Source: Pseudomonas vranovensis DSM 16006
Lineage (GTDB): Bacteria; Pseudomonadota; Gammaproteobacteria; Pseudomonadales; Pseudomonadaceae
Direction of reading: 5' to 3'
DNA: 64,000 nucleotides
Assembly (NCBI RefSeq): GCF_000425805.1
Contig: NZ_AUED01000021.1
Location: 62,001 to 126,000, forward strand
Part shown: piece after piece, positions 1 through 7,736 of the stretch
Layout of the letters: every line of letters begins with the position of its first letter
Numbering within the stretch: position 1 is the stretch's first letter
Notes under the pieces: generated by a model
What the model saw: the letters and a program-made list of their open reading frames with translations, nothing else
The model's database searches: none
What the model was told of the DNA's origin: nothing
Made by a program: the position numbers and the translations under genes

Positions 1-185
1 TGCACGTGCACCCGGTTGTTCTCCGACAGCGTCGAGTGATATTCGTACTGGATCACCTGCAGGTAATACAGGCGCGCGATCAGGACGCAGATCAGCAGGA
101 CGATCGCCACGGCACCGACCACGACGCGACTGCGCACCAAACGGGCGTCTTTCTCGTGATCCTTGAGGCGAATCGGCTGCGTCAT
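1..185 (-). CDS. mrdA: Penicillin-binding protein 2 (N-terminal fragment)
   Basis: Only the first 61 or so codons lie in the window; the gene runs off the left edge. The peptide begins MTQPIRLKDHEKDARLVRSR, followed by one hydrophobic segment (about residues 22-42, VVVGAVAIVLLICVLIARLYY), the usual short cytoplasmic tail and single membrane anchor of PBP2. PBP2 is the transpeptidase of the elongasome that crosslinks lateral-wall peptidoglycan with RodA. It lies immediately downstream of rlmH on the same strand (16 bases between genes), the usual rsfS-rlmH-mrdA-rodA order in Pseudomonas. Assignment rests on this N-terminus and context. Confidence 0.85.
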   Translation of the reverse strand, partial: MTQPIRLKDHEKDARLVRSRVVVGAVAIVLLICVLIARLYYLQVIQYEYHSTLSENNRVHV

Positions 186-201
186 TGAAAGGCTTACAGG
201 T

Positions 202-669
202 TCATTTGTGGTAAGGGTGCCCGGACAACACGGTCCAGGCGCGGTACAGCTGTTCGCCGATCAGTATCCTTACCAATGGGTGCGGCAGGGTCAGCGGCGA
301 CAGCGACCAGCGCTGCTCGGCGCGCGCGCAGACTTCCGGCGCCAGCCCTTCCGGGCCGCCGACCATGAAGTTCACGGTACGCGAGTCCAACCGCCAGCGA
401 TCCAGCTCGACCGCCAGTTGCTCGGTACTCCAGGGCTTGCCATGGACCTCCAGGGTGACAATCCGTTCCCCTGGCTGGACCTTGGCGAGCATGGCCTCGC
501 CCTCCTGACGAATCAGGCGGGCGACATCGGCATTCTTGCCCCGGGTATTGAGCGGTATTTCCACCAGCTCCAGCGAAAGCTCCGAGGGCAGGCGCTTGGC
601 ATACTCATGCCAACCGTCTTCCACCCACTTGGGCATGCGCGAGCCGACCGCGATCAGACGCAGACGCAC
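202..669 (-). CDS. rlmH: 23S rRNA (pseudouridine1915-N3)-methyltransferase RlmH
   Basis: A 155-residue SPOUT-class methyltransferase that methylates N3 of pseudouridine 1915 in helix 69 of 23S rRNA, using S-adenosylmethionine on assembled 70S ribosomes. The sequence starts [20 protein letters not shown] and has the family's SAM-binding knot segment FMVGGPEG, followed by a conserved C-terminal stretch [18 protein letters not shown]. Length matches the family exactly. It sits between rsfS (9 bases upstream) and mrdA, so it is probably co-transcribed with both. No anomaly was seen. Confidence 0.96.
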   Translation of the reverse strand: MRLRLIAVGSRMPKWVEDGWHEYAKRLPSELSLELVEIPLNTRGKNADVARLIRQEGEAMLAKVQPGERIVTLEVHGKPWSTEQLAVELDRWRLDSRTVNFMVGGPEGLAPEVCARAEQRWSLSPLTLPHPLVRILIGEQLYRAWTVLSGHPYHK

Positions 670-678
670 GACGCTTCC

Positions 679-1107
679 TTATTCCCGGTCTTTGAGATTT
701 TCGGAGTAGGCGTGGGTGTTGTCCGGGCTGTGGTGCTTGCCATCGGCGGCGCGGCTCTGCTCGGCACCCATCCACAGGCGCTCCAGGTCGTAGAACTGGC
801 GGGCAGCGGCGGTCATCATGTGAACAATGACGTCGTTCAGGTCCAGCAGAACCCAGTCGCTGTCACCCTTGCCTTCTTCGCCCAGCGGCTGCACGCCCTT
901 GGCCTTGACCGCTTCACGGACCTTTTCAAGCATGGCGCTGATCTGGCGGTTGGAGGTACCGGTGGCGATGATCATGTAGTCGGTCAGGCTATGCTTTTCA
1001 CGCACGTCGATAACCTGAATGTCCTGGGCCTTGACGTCAGACAGGGCAACCTTGGTCAGCTCGACCAGTTCTTCGGCACTGATGGCACTGTGTTTTTGCT
1101 TGGTCAT
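679..1107 (-). CDS. rsfS: Ribosome silencing factor RsfS
   Basis: RsfS binds ribosomal protein uL14 and blocks joining of the 30S and 50S subunits when nutrients run out. The product is about 142 residues with the DUF143 core: VIDVREKHSLTDYMIIATGTS, then GEGKGDSDWVLLDLNDVIVH and RQFYDLERLW. I prefer the ATG at 1107 (MTKQKHSAIS). An in-frame ATG 12 bases further upstream (MSFYMTKQ) is possible, and neither has a strong Shine-Dalgarno. The C-terminal tail after ERLW (about 30 residues, rich in charged residues) is longer than in E. coli but common in Pseudomonas. It lies between nadD and rlmH. Confidence 0.93.
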   Translation of the reverse strand: MTKQKHSAISAEELVELTKVALSDVKAQDIQVIDVREKHSLTDYMIIATGTSNRQISAMLEKVREAVKAKGVQPLGEEGKGDSDWVLLDLNDVIVHMMTAAARQFYDLERLWMGAEQSRAADGKHHSPDNTHAYSENLKDRE

Positions 1108-1153
1108 ATAAAAACTCATTCAACTCGTAATGTAGGGGCGCTTCACAGCACCC

Positions 1154-1804
1154 TCAGTTCGGCGCACGGTAAAGGTTGTGCGCATCGATGTAGGCCAGTA
1201 CTGCGTCCGGCACCAGAAACCGCACCGACTTGCCGCTGGCCAGCAGCTGTCGGATCTGCGTGGCTGACACCGCAAGCGGGGTCTGCCAGACGAATGCAAT
1301 ATGTCCCGCCGGCCCAACCAGGGCCTGCGGATCACTGACTGAGCGCGCGGCCAACAGGTTGCGAAGGGCATCCGGTGGCTCGACGTCGGCATCCGGGCGT
1401 TGCAGCACCAGGATGTGGCAGTGTTGCAGCAATTCTTCCCAACGGTGCCAACTGGGCAAGCCGCAGAACGCGTCCCAGCCCAGCAGCAGAAACAGCTGAT
1501 CCGAGGCGGCCATTTCAGCGCGCATCAGTTCAAGCGTTTCAATGGTGTACGACGGCGTATCGCGCAACAGCTCGCGGGCATCGACAGTCAGCGTTGGCAC
1601 ACCTTCGACCGCACAACGAACCATCGCCAGGCGATCCTCGGCCGACACCTGTGGGGTGCCACGGTGCGGCGGACGGGCGTTGGGCATCAGCCGCAGCTCG
1701 TCCAGCGCCAGCACTTCGGCCACCTCCAGCGCGCTGCGCAGGTGGCCGATGTGTACCGGGTCGAAGGTCCCGCCGAGCACGCCGATGCGCCGGGCGAGCG
1801 ACAT
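1154..1804 (-). CDS. nadD: Nicotinate-nucleotide adenylyltransferase NadD
   Basis: NadD transfers AMP from ATP to nicotinate mononucleotide, making deamido-NAD in NAD biosynthesis. The N-terminus [18 protein letters not shown] carries the nucleotidyltransferase G-G-T-F-D-P and H-x-G-H motifs; the C-terminal motif is VSATQIR. The chosen ATG at 1804 (MSLARRIG) gives 216 residues, the family's usual size, but it lacks a clear ribosome binding site. An upstream in-frame start at 1861 would add 19 residues and overlap the end of proA by 20 bases, so the exact start is uncertain. It follows proA and precedes rsfS. Confidence 0.93.
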   Translation of the reverse strand: MSLARRIGVLGGTFDPVHIGHLRSALEVAEVLALDELRLMPNARPPHRGTPQVSAEDRLAMVRCAVEGVPTLTVDARELLRDTPSYTIETLELMRAEMAASDQLFLLLGWDAFCGLPSWHRWEELLQHCHILVLQRPDADVEPPDALRNLLAARSVSDPQALVGPAGHIAFVWQTPLAVSATQIRQLLASGKSVRFLVPDAVLAYIDAHNLYRAPN

Positions 1805-1841
1805 CGTCGAGACGTGGGCGAGCGGTTTGCGCTCGGCCAAG

Positions 1842-3113
1842 TCAGATCGACTCCTGTCCACGCAGTTGACCGTCGCCGATCACCACGTATTTTTCACAGG
1901 TCAAGCCTTCCAGGCCGACAGGGCCGCGGGCGTGCAGCTTGTCGGTGGAAATACCGATCTCTGCCCCCAAGCCATACTCGAAGCCGTCGGCAAAGCAGGT
2001 CGGGGTATTGATCATGACCGAGGACGAATCGACCTCGGCCGTGAACCGCCGGGCCTGGCCCTGATGCTCGGTGACAATCGAGTCGGTATGGTGCGAACCG
2101 TAGTGGTTGATGTGCTCGATGGCCTGGTCCAGGCCCTCGACCACGCGGATCGACAGGATGGCCGCCAGGTACTCGGTGTTCCAGTCTTCCTCGGTGGCCG
2201 GCACGGCATCAATGATGCTGCACGTCCGTACGCACCCGCGCAGCTCGACGCCTTTTTCCCGAAATTGACGGGCCATTTCCGGCAAGAACTCGGCAGCGAC
2301 CGACTGATCAACCAGCAGGGTTTCCATCGCTCCGCAGATGCCATACCGGTAGGTCTTGGCGTTGAAGGCAATGCGCCGGGCCTTGTCCAGCTCGGCATGT
2401 TCGGCCACATACACATGACAGATGCCGTCCAGGTGCTTGATGACCGGCACGCGCGCATCGCGACTGATACGTTCGATCAGGCCCTTGCCGCCGCGCGGCA
2501 CGATCACATCCACGTATTCGGGCATGCTGATCAAGGCGCCGACCGCTTCGCGATCGGTGGTCTCGACCACCTGCACCACGGCAGATGGCAGGCCGGCCTC
2601 GGCCAGGCCGCGCTGGATGCACGCGGCAATGGCACGATTGGAATGGATGGCTTCCGAGCCGCCACGCAGGATGGTGGCGTTGCCGGACTTGAGGCACAGG
2701 CTGGCGGCGTCGATGGTCACGTTCGGCCGGGATTCGTAGATGATCCCGATCACGCCCAGCGGTACGCGCATCTTGCCGACCTGAATACCCGACGGCCGAT
2801 AGCTCATGTCACGGATCGCACCGACCGGGTCTGGAAGGCTGGCGACCTGGCGCAGACCGACGATCATGCCGTCGACACGGGCCGGGGTCAGCGCCAGGCG
2901 CTCGAGCATGGCCGGTTCCAGGCCATTGGCACGACCAGCGGCCAGGTCCAGCTCGTTGGCAGCCGACAACTCGTCGCGAGCGGCATCCAGGGCATTGGCG
3001 GCCGCTTGCAGCGCGCGGTTTTTCTGCGCGGTGCTGGCACGGGCAATAACGCGCGCGGCCTCACGGGCGGCGCGACCCAGGCGGGTCATGTAGTCAAGAA
3101 CGGACTCAGTCAT
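1842..3113 (-). CDS. proA: Gamma-glutamyl phosphate reductase ProA
   Basis: ProA reduces gamma-glutamyl phosphate to glutamate semialdehyde with NADPH, the second step of proline synthesis. The start at 3113 ([20 protein letters not shown]) gives 423 residues, the normal length; the reading frame stays open about 40 codons upstream but that extension is not family-like. Visible motifs include [29 protein letters not shown], and the nucleophilic cysteine region [15 protein letters not shown]. The C-terminus [20 protein letters not shown] is also typical. It heads the cluster proA-nadD-rsfS-rlmH-mrdA on the minus strand. Confidence 0.97.
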   Translation of the reverse strand: MTESVLDYMTRLGRAAREAARVIARASTAQKNRALQAAANALDAARDELSAANELDLAAGRANGLEPAMLERLALTPARVDGMIVGLRQVASLPDPVGAIRDMSYRPSGIQVGKMRVPLGVIGIIYESRPNVTIDAASLCLKSGNATILRGGSEAIHSNRAIAACIQRGLAEAGLPSAVVQVVETTDREAVGALISMPEYVDVIVPRGGKGLIERISRDARVPVIKHLDGICHVYVAEHAELDKARRIAFNAKTYRYGICGAMETLLVDQSVAAEFLPEMARQFREKGVELRGCVRTCSIIDAVPATEEDWNTEYLAAILSIRVVEGLDQAIEHINHYGSHHTDSIVTEHQGQARRFTAEVDSSSVMINTPTCFADGFEYGLGAEIGISTDKLHARGPVGLEGLTCEKYVVIGDGQLRGQESI

Positions 3114-3210
3114 GGGCTCAGTGGTCTTGGCGAAGGGGAAAATCGGATGATTATAACTGTCGCGTCGCCCCGCGCCCAGCAGTGACAGGCGGATGGTCAA
3201 AAACAGTGCC

Positions 3211-3284
3211 CTGCAGGATCGCGCTTGCCGCATGATTGCGGTCTGCCAGATACGTCCAATCGCGGGGCAAGCCCGATCCTGCAG
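3211..3284. repeat. REP-type inverted repeat pair
   Basis: CTGCAGGATCGCGCTTGCCG at 3211-3230 pairs with GGCAAGCCCGATCCTGCAG at 3266-3284, with about 35 bases between the arms. The right unit carries the window's REP core (ATCGCGGGGCAAGCCCG). It lies between the divergent genes proA and the alkyladenine glycosylase gene. The left arm has drifted by a base or two. Confidence 0.75.
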
Positions 3285-3292
3285 GCGGCAAT

Positions 3293-3300
3293 GCTATCAT
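3293..3300 (+). promoter_or_regulatory. Possible extended -10 promoter of the glycosylase gene
   Basis: TGCTATCAT (3292-3300) resembles an extended -10 element (TGn then TATCAT) and lies 30 bases before the ATG at 3331, just after the REP pair. No convincing -35 was seen, since that place is occupied by the REP arm. Inference from one hexamer only. Confidence 0.35.
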
Positions 3301-3330
3301 CCAGCCCTTGCCTTCTACCGAACCACCAGC

Positions 3331-4023
3331 ATGCCCGACTCAGCCCCCTGCCCGTCCCGGGCCCTGCCTGACAGCTTCTTCGACCGCGACGCCCAGGCGC
3401 TGGCCAGATCGCTATTGGGCAAGATCATCCGCCATCGCCACGGCCCCTACTGGCTGTCGGCACGGATCATCGAGACCGAGGCCTACTACTGCAGCGACAA
3501 GGGCAGCCATGCCTCGCTCGGTTATACGGAAAAGCGCAAGGCATTGTTTCTCGACGGCGGGCACATCTACATGTACTACGCCCGTGGTGGTGACTCGCTG
3601 AACTTCAGCGCCCACGGCCCAGGCAACGCGGTGCTGATCAAAGCGGCCTTCCCTTTCGTCGATGCCATCAGCGATGACAACAGTTTGGTACAGATGCACC
3701 TGAACAACCCCGATGCCAATGGCCAACCGCGCGCCATCGAGCGCCTCTGCGCCGGCCAGACCTTGCTGTGCAAGGCCCTGGGCCTGAAAGTGCCACACTG
3801 GGACGCCAAGCGCTTCGACCCGGAACGCTTGTTCGTCGAAGACTGCGGTATCAATGTGAAACATATTATTCAGACCACCCGCCTGGGCATTCCCCACGGC
3901 CGCGATGAACATCTGCCCTACCGATTCGTCGATGCCGAATTTGCCCGTCATTGCACACGGAACCCGCTGCGTCGCGGCCAAGTCGAAGGCCGGGACTACT
4001 TTTTACTGACACAAGGAAACTGA
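3331..4023 (+). CDS. Alkyladenine DNA glycosylase (AAG/MPG family)
   Basis: This 230-residue protein belongs to the Pur_DNA_glyco (mammalian AAG/MPG-like) family, which removes alkylated purines and hypoxanthine from DNA to start base excision repair. Family signatures are FFDRDAQALARSLLGKII near the N-terminus, the catalytic-glutamate segment IIETEAYY, then GGHIYMYYARGG and a C-terminal LPYRFVDAEFARH. The ATG at 3331 is chosen because it leads directly into family sequence; the open frame extends upstream through the REP region and is not expected to be translated. It ends 4 bases before the DedA-PAP2 gene, so the two probably share a transcript. Confidence 0.93.
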   Translation: MPDSAPCPSRALPDSFFDRDAQALARSLLGKIIRHRHGPYWLSARIIETEAYYCSDKGSHASLGYTEKRKALFLDGGHIYMYYARGGDSLNFSAHGPGNAVLIKAAFPFVDAISDDNSLVQMHLNNPDANGQPRAIERLCAGQTLLCKALGLKVPHWDAKRFDPERLFVEDCGINVKHIIQTTRLGIPHGRDEHLPYRFVDAEFARHCTRNPLRRGQVEGRDYFLLTQGN

Positions 4024-4027
4024 CACG

Positions 4028-5344
4028 ATGGGCCAATGGCTCGACAGCCTGACGAGTTGGCTTGGCGCCAACCCGCAATGGCTAGGCTTGGCGATCTTTC
4101 TGGTGGCCTGCGTGGAGTGCCTGGCAATTGCCGGGATCATCGTGCCAGGCACGGTATTGCTGTTCGCCGTGGCGGTGCTGGCCGGCAGTGGCGCCCTGTC
4201 ACTGGGTGAAACCCTGATGCTGGGGTTCTTTGGCGGCCTGTTGGGGGATGCAATTTCCTACACCCTCGGACGCAAGTTTCACCAGAACATCCGCCGCCTG
4301 CCCTTGCTGCGTCATCACCCGGAATGGATCGGCGGTGCCGAAACCTATTTCCAGCGCTACGGCATCGCCAGCCTGCTGGTCGGCCGTTTCATCGGCCCCC
4401 TGCGCCCCATGTTGCCCATGGTCGCGGGCATGTTCGACATGCCCCTGCCACGTTTCATCGCCGTCAGCCTGATTGCCGGGGCGGGTTGGTCGGTGGCCTA
4501 TCTGCTGCCCGGCTGGGCAACGGGTGCCGCCATGCGCCTGCCACTGCCCGAGGGTTTCTGGCTCGACGCCGGAATCATCGCTGCCGGCCTGGCCATACTG
4601 TTGGGCGTGAGCATCAACTGCAGCCTGCGCAGCATGCGTCGCGGCACCCGCGTGATTGCCGGGCTCAGCCTGCTGGCCCTGACCGGCCTGTTTGTTGGCT
4701 GGCCGTACCTGCATGAGTTCGACCAGGGCCTGATGACCCTGATCCAGGAGCACCGCAGCAGCGTCATCGATGGCAGCGTGGTGCTGGTCACTCGAATGGG
4801 AGATTTTCGTACCCAGTTCTTTCTCGGCGGCCTGCTGGTCGGCCTGCTGCTCCTGGCACGCCAGTGGCGCCCAGCGATTTTTGCCGGCGCTACCCTGATC
4901 GGCACCGCACTGGCCAATGGTAGCCTGAAATGGTTGTTCGCCCGGGCCCGCCCGGAGGTCCTGACCGATCCGCTGACCACCTACAGCATGCCCAGCGGCC
5001 ATAGCTCGGCAGCCTTTGCGTTTTTCCTGGTACTGGCGGTACTGGCCGGGCGCGGACAACCCGCACGCATGCGCCTGACCTGGATTCTGCTGGGCTGCCT
5101 GCCCGCGCTGGCCATTGCGGTATCAAGGGTGTACCTGGGCGCACACTGGCCGACCGACATTCTTGCCGGGGCCATGCTCGCCTGCTGCGTGTGTGCTACC
5201 AGCCTGACCTTGACCCAGCACCGCGAACCGCTTGCGGCCCTGCCGCTGAAGGTATGGTGGTTGATCCTGCCGGCCTGCGTTGCCTTGCTGGCCTTCTTCA
5301 GCCTGCACGCCCTGCCCCACGCCCTGGTGCGCTACCAGTACTGA
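4028..5344 (+). CDS. DedA / PAP2 phosphatase fusion membrane protein
   Basis: A 438-residue integral membrane protein with two domains. Residues about 20-170 are a DedA/SNARE-associated domain (AGIIVPGTVLLFAVAVLAG; GRFIGPLRPMLPMVAG), a family implicated in undecaprenyl-phosphate and phospholipid translocation. Residues about 205-390 are a type-2 phosphatidic acid phosphatase with all three motifs: K301-x6-R308-P309, P322-S-G-H325, and S366-R367-x5-H373-x3-D377. The catalytic residues are all present, so the phosphatase domain should be active on a lipid phosphate or pyrophosphate. Inference: one polypeptide could couple dephosphorylation of undecaprenyl pyrophosphate with recycling of the lipid. 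The arrangement is known in Pseudomonas. Confidence 0.9.
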   Translation: MGQWLDSLTSWLGANPQWLGLAIFLVACVECLAIAGIIVPGTVLLFAVAVLAGSGALSLGETLMLGFFGGLLGDAISYTLGRKFHQNIRRLPLLRHHPEWIGGAETYFQRYGIASLLVGRFIGPLRPMLPMVAGMFDMPLPRFIAVSLIAGAGWSVAYLLPGWATGAAMRLPLPEGFWLDAGIIAAGLAILLGVSINCSLRSMRRGTRVIAGLSLLALTGLFVGWPYLHEFDQGLMTLIQEHRSSVIDGSVVLVTRMGDFRTQFFLGGLLVGLLLLARQWRPAIFAGATLIGTALANGSLKWLFARARPEVLTDPLTTYSMPSGHSSAAFAFFLVLAVLAGRGQPARMRLTWILLGCLPALAIAVSRVYLGAHWPTDILAGAMLACCVCATSLTLTQHREPLAALPLKVWWLILPACVALLAFFSLHALPHALVRYQY

Positions 5345-5347
5345 GGT

Positions 5348-5938
5348 TCAGGCGAACAGCTCACCCTGCAGCCGATCAAGCAGCGCCTGGATAGCATCCA
5401 GGCGCTGCTGCGGGGCGTCAATGGCCAGGAGATCGAGCTTGTCTTCCTCAACGAAGGGCAACAGGTAGGCCAGTTGGTTGGCCAGGGAGTGCTGGCCCAG
5501 CACCTGGGCCGGCATGTCGAGCGCGGCCACCATCGGATGCTCGCCCAAGGCCTTGAGCAAGGCCAGCAGATCGTCATCCTGATCGCGCAGTGGCGTATCG
5601 GGTAGATCGTGCAGCCACTGCACCTCTGCCAGCAACAACTGGTCTTTCTGCACGTGCGCCTGCTTTACACGAAAACGCCGGGTGCCTTCGACCCGAATGC
5701 CGAGCAGGCCGTTGTCCTGCTGCTGAAAATCGCGAATCACGGCCTCGCAACCGATCGAGGCATAGCCTTCGGGTGCCTTGCCGACCTGTTCACCCTCAAG
5801 AATGCAGACAACACCAAACCCGCCGCCCTGCTTCATGCAGCGACCGATCATGTCCAGGTAGCGCGCCTCGAAGATCTGCAGATCGAGAAAGCATCCCGGA
5901 AACAGCACCGTATTGAGCGGGAACAGGGGTAACGTCAT
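5348..5938 (-). CDS. Lon N-terminal (substrate-binding) domain protein
   Basis: A 196-residue stand-alone Lon N-terminal domain (LON_substr_bdg), lacking the AAA+ and protease domains. It begins MTLPLFPLNTVLFPGCFLDL, the family signature, and continues with FEARYLDMI and GVVCI. Such proteins are common in proteobacteria; their function is not established, though substrate recognition or adaptor roles are proposed. It is convergent with the DedA-PAP2 gene (3 bases apart) and lies 9 bases downstream of the lrgB-like gene, so it may be the third gene of the cidA-lrgB transcript. Confidence 0.9.
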   Translation of the reverse strand: MTLPLFPLNTVLFPGCFLDLQIFEARYLDMIGRCMKQGGGFGVVCILEGEQVGKAPEGYASIGCEAVIRDFQQQDNGLLGIRVEGTRRFRVKQAHVQKDQLLLAEVQWLHDLPDTPLRDQDDDLLALLKALGEHPMVAALDMPAQVLGQHSLANQLAYLLPFVEEDKLDLLAIDAPQQRLDAIQALLDRLQGELFA

Positions 5939-5947
5939 TGCAACTCC

Positions 5948-6664
5948 TTAAACAACCAGGCTGACTGCCAGGGGCAGGAACACCGCTGTGGCGACCCCCA
6001 TCAGGCTCATCGCGAGCGCCGCAAAGGCCCCGCACTCATCACTTTCCTGCAGCGCCACCGAGGTACCCACCGCATGAGCGGTCACCCCCAGCGCCATGCC
6101 TCGGGCCTCGGGACTATGCACACCACAACGTGACAACAGCCCCGGGCCGAAAATCGCCCCGATCACCCCGGTGATCAGCACGAACACCGCTGCCAGGGCC
6201 GCCACACCGCCAATCTGCTCGGCTACCAGCATGGCAATCGGCGAGGTCACCGACTTGGGCGCCATGGTCATCAGAATCATGTGTTCGGCACCAAACCACC
6301 AGCCCAGCAGCAAACAGGCACCGGTCGCAAACACCCCTCCGATTACCAGCGTAGTAAAAGTCGGCCAGAACAGTTGGCGAATCCGCCGCAGGTTGAGGTA
6401 GAGCGGTACCGCCAGGGCGACCGTTGCAGGGCCCAGGAGGATGCTCATGATTTCGGTACTTTTGCGGTATTCGTTGTAGGTCAGGCCACATGTCAGCAGT
6501 ACGCCAATGACCACAAGCATCGACACCAGTACCGGCTGCAGGAAGATCCAGCGGGTTTTCTCGTAGGCGGCCAGCACCAGTTGGTAGGCCCCAAGGGTGA
6601 TACCGATGCCGAACAGCGGATGGTGAATGACAGCGTCCAGGGCACCGCCCCAATCCAGGCTCAT
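5948..6664 (-). CDS. LrgB/CidB-family membrane protein
   Basis: A 238-residue multi-pass membrane protein of the LrgB family, the antiholin-like partner of CidA/LrgA that modulates murein hydrolase activity and is linked elsewhere to metabolite (pyruvate) transport. Visible family features are LGPATVALAVPLYLNL, the MTMAPKSVTSPIAM segment and RGMALGVTAHAVGTSVAL. The ATG at 6664 overlaps the cidA-like stop by four bases (ATGA), so translation is coupled. The reading frame is open far upstream on this strand but that part overlaps the cidA-like gene and is not coding. Confidence 0.92.
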   Translation of the reverse strand: MSLDWGGALDAVIHHPLFGIGITLGAYQLVLAAYEKTRWIFLQPVLVSMLVVIGVLLTCGLTYNEYRKSTEIMSILLGPATVALAVPLYLNLRRIRQLFWPTFTTLVIGGVFATGACLLLGWWFGAEHMILMTMAPKSVTSPIAMLVAEQIGGVAALAAVFVLITGVIGAIFGPGLLSRCGVHSPEARGMALGVTAHAVGTSVALQESDECGAFAALAMSLMGVATAVFLPLAVSLVV

Positions 6665-7023
6665 GACTGCTCCTCGCGCTTGCCCTGGCGGGCGATCAGC
6701 TTTTGCATCAGCACACCGACAAACACCAGGGTGATCAACGCCGAAAGCACCAAGGCACCGACGATGGCCCAGAAATCGGCCGCTATATCGGCGGCATAGA
6801 CCATCACCCCCACCGCCGGCGGCACCAACAGCAACGGTAGGTAGCGCAACAGGCTGTTGGCTGCCTCGCTCAGTGGCGCCCCCACCTCGCCGCGCACCAT
6901 CAGGAACACCAGCAAAAACAGCAGTCCAAGGATTGGGCCGGGCAGAAAAGGCACAAACAGGTGATTGATCGCCGTCCCAAGCAATTGAAACAACACCAGC
7001 CAGGTCAATCCACGCAACAGCAT
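6661..7023 (-). CDS. CidA/LrgA-family holin-like protein
   Basis: A 120-residue protein with four predicted membrane segments and the family segment FVPFLPGPILGLLFLL near residue 30. CidA/LrgA proteins are holin-like and act with the LrgB/CidB partner, encoded here in the next, overlapping gene. The start at 7023 has a purine-rich GGAGGTAC stretch upstream on the minus strand, a good ribosome binding site. The promoter is probably the TATAAT at 7050-7055 on the same strand. There is no adjacent LytTR or LysR regulator. Confidence 0.9.
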   Translation of the reverse strand: MLLRGLTWLVLFQLLGTAINHLFVPFLPGPILGLLFLLVFLMVRGEVGAPLSEAANSLLRYLPLLLVPPAVGVMVYAADIAADFWAIVGALVLSALITLVFVGVLMQKLIARQGKREEQS

Positions 7024-7049
7024 AAGTACCTCCTTCGGGCCTGGCGGCC

Positions 7050-7055
7050 ATTATA
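7050..7055 (-). promoter_or_regulatory. -10 element of the cidA-lrgB-like operon
   Basis: On the minus strand the sequence reads GCTTATAATGG, a perfect TATAAT, 27 bases before the cidA-like start. The -35 position (around 7074-7079) reads TTATAG, a weak match. Divergent to the MaoC gene. Confidence 0.5.
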
Positions 7056-7106
7056 AGCACGCTAACGACCTGCCTATAACCTGATATTCGCCGAAAACAT
7101 GGCGAC

Positions 7107-7135
7107 TTGACCGCTTTGTGCAGGCGTGCTGATCT
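7107..7135 (+). promoter_or_regulatory. Possible promoter of the MaoC-like gene
   Basis: TTGACC at 7107-7112 followed after 17 bases by TGATCT at 7130-7135. The -35 is good and the -10 poor, so this is tentative. The start codon is 58 bases further on, preceded by AGGAG. Confidence 0.35.
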
Positions 7136-7192
7136 TAGGCGTTCGAATCTGCCTACGTCATAAGAAATCCAAAGACAATCAGGAGAGTCACG

Positions 7193-7648
7193 ATGCCCTT
7201 TGTACCTGTTGCAGAGCTTTCGCAGTACGTTGGAAAGGAACTGGGACGTTCCGAATGGTTGACCATCGACCAAGACCGCATCAACCTGTTTGCCGAGGCC
7301 ACAGGTGACTTTCAGTTCATTCATGTGGACCCGATAAAGGCGGCGAAAACGCCATTTGGCAGCACCATCGCCCATGGTTTTCTCACCCTGTCGCTGATCC
7401 CCAAGTTGATGGAAGACATCCTGGTCCTGCCTGAAGGCCTGAAGATGGTGGTCAACTACGGCCTGGACAGCGTGCGCTTCATCCAGCCGGTCAAGGTCGA
7501 TAGCAAGGTCCGACTCAAGGTCGACCTGGCCGACGCCACCGAGAAAAAGCCCGGCCAATGGTTACTCAAGCTCACCGCCACCCTGGAAATCGAAGGCCAG
7601 GAAAAGCCCGCCTACATCGCCGAACCCCTGACGCTCTGCTTCGTCTGA
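7193..7648 (+). CDS. MaoC-family (R)-specific enoyl-CoA hydratase-like protein
   Basis: A 151-residue hot-dog-fold MaoC dehydratase, of the type that hydrates trans-2-enoyl-CoA to (R)-3-hydroxyacyl-CoA. The active-site signature is present: D39 and H44 (TGDFQFIHVDPIKA) with the following GSTIAHGFLTLSL (H61). The AGGAG at about 7181 gives a good ribosome binding site for the ATG at 7193. It is an isolated gene followed by a strong hairpin; no fatty-acid or PHA genes are adjacent, so the physiological substrate is not evident. Related proteins are also called nodulation protein N-like. Confidence 0.9.
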   Translation: MPFVPVAELSQYVGKELGRSEWLTIDQDRINLFAEATGDFQFIHVDPIKAAKTPFGSTIAHGFLTLSLIPKLMEDILVLPEGLKMVVNYGLDSVRFIQPVKVDSKVRLKVDLADATEKKPGQWLLKLTATLEIEGQEKPAYIAEPLTLCFV

Positions 7649-7659
7649 AACGGCCCGAC

Positions 7660-7688
7660 ACTGAAACAGTCCCACTGGCTGTTTCAGT
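7660..7688. terminator. Perfect 10-bp hairpin after the MaoC-like gene
   Basis: ACTGAAACAG (7660-7669) and CTGTTTCAGT (7679-7688) form a 10-bp stem with a 9-base loop, 12 bases after the stop codon. It is not followed by a T tract, so it may act as an mRNA-stabilising or Rho-assisted end rather than a classical intrinsic terminator. Confidence 0.45.
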
Positions 7689-7736
7689 CGGCGCATTCTG
7701 CGGCATACTCGGGGCCTCACCCGCCCGGACCCCGTC

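Noticed and set aside
1542..3185. A 547-codon open frame antisense to proA and nadD
   Set aside because: Shadow of two well-conserved genes on the minus strand.
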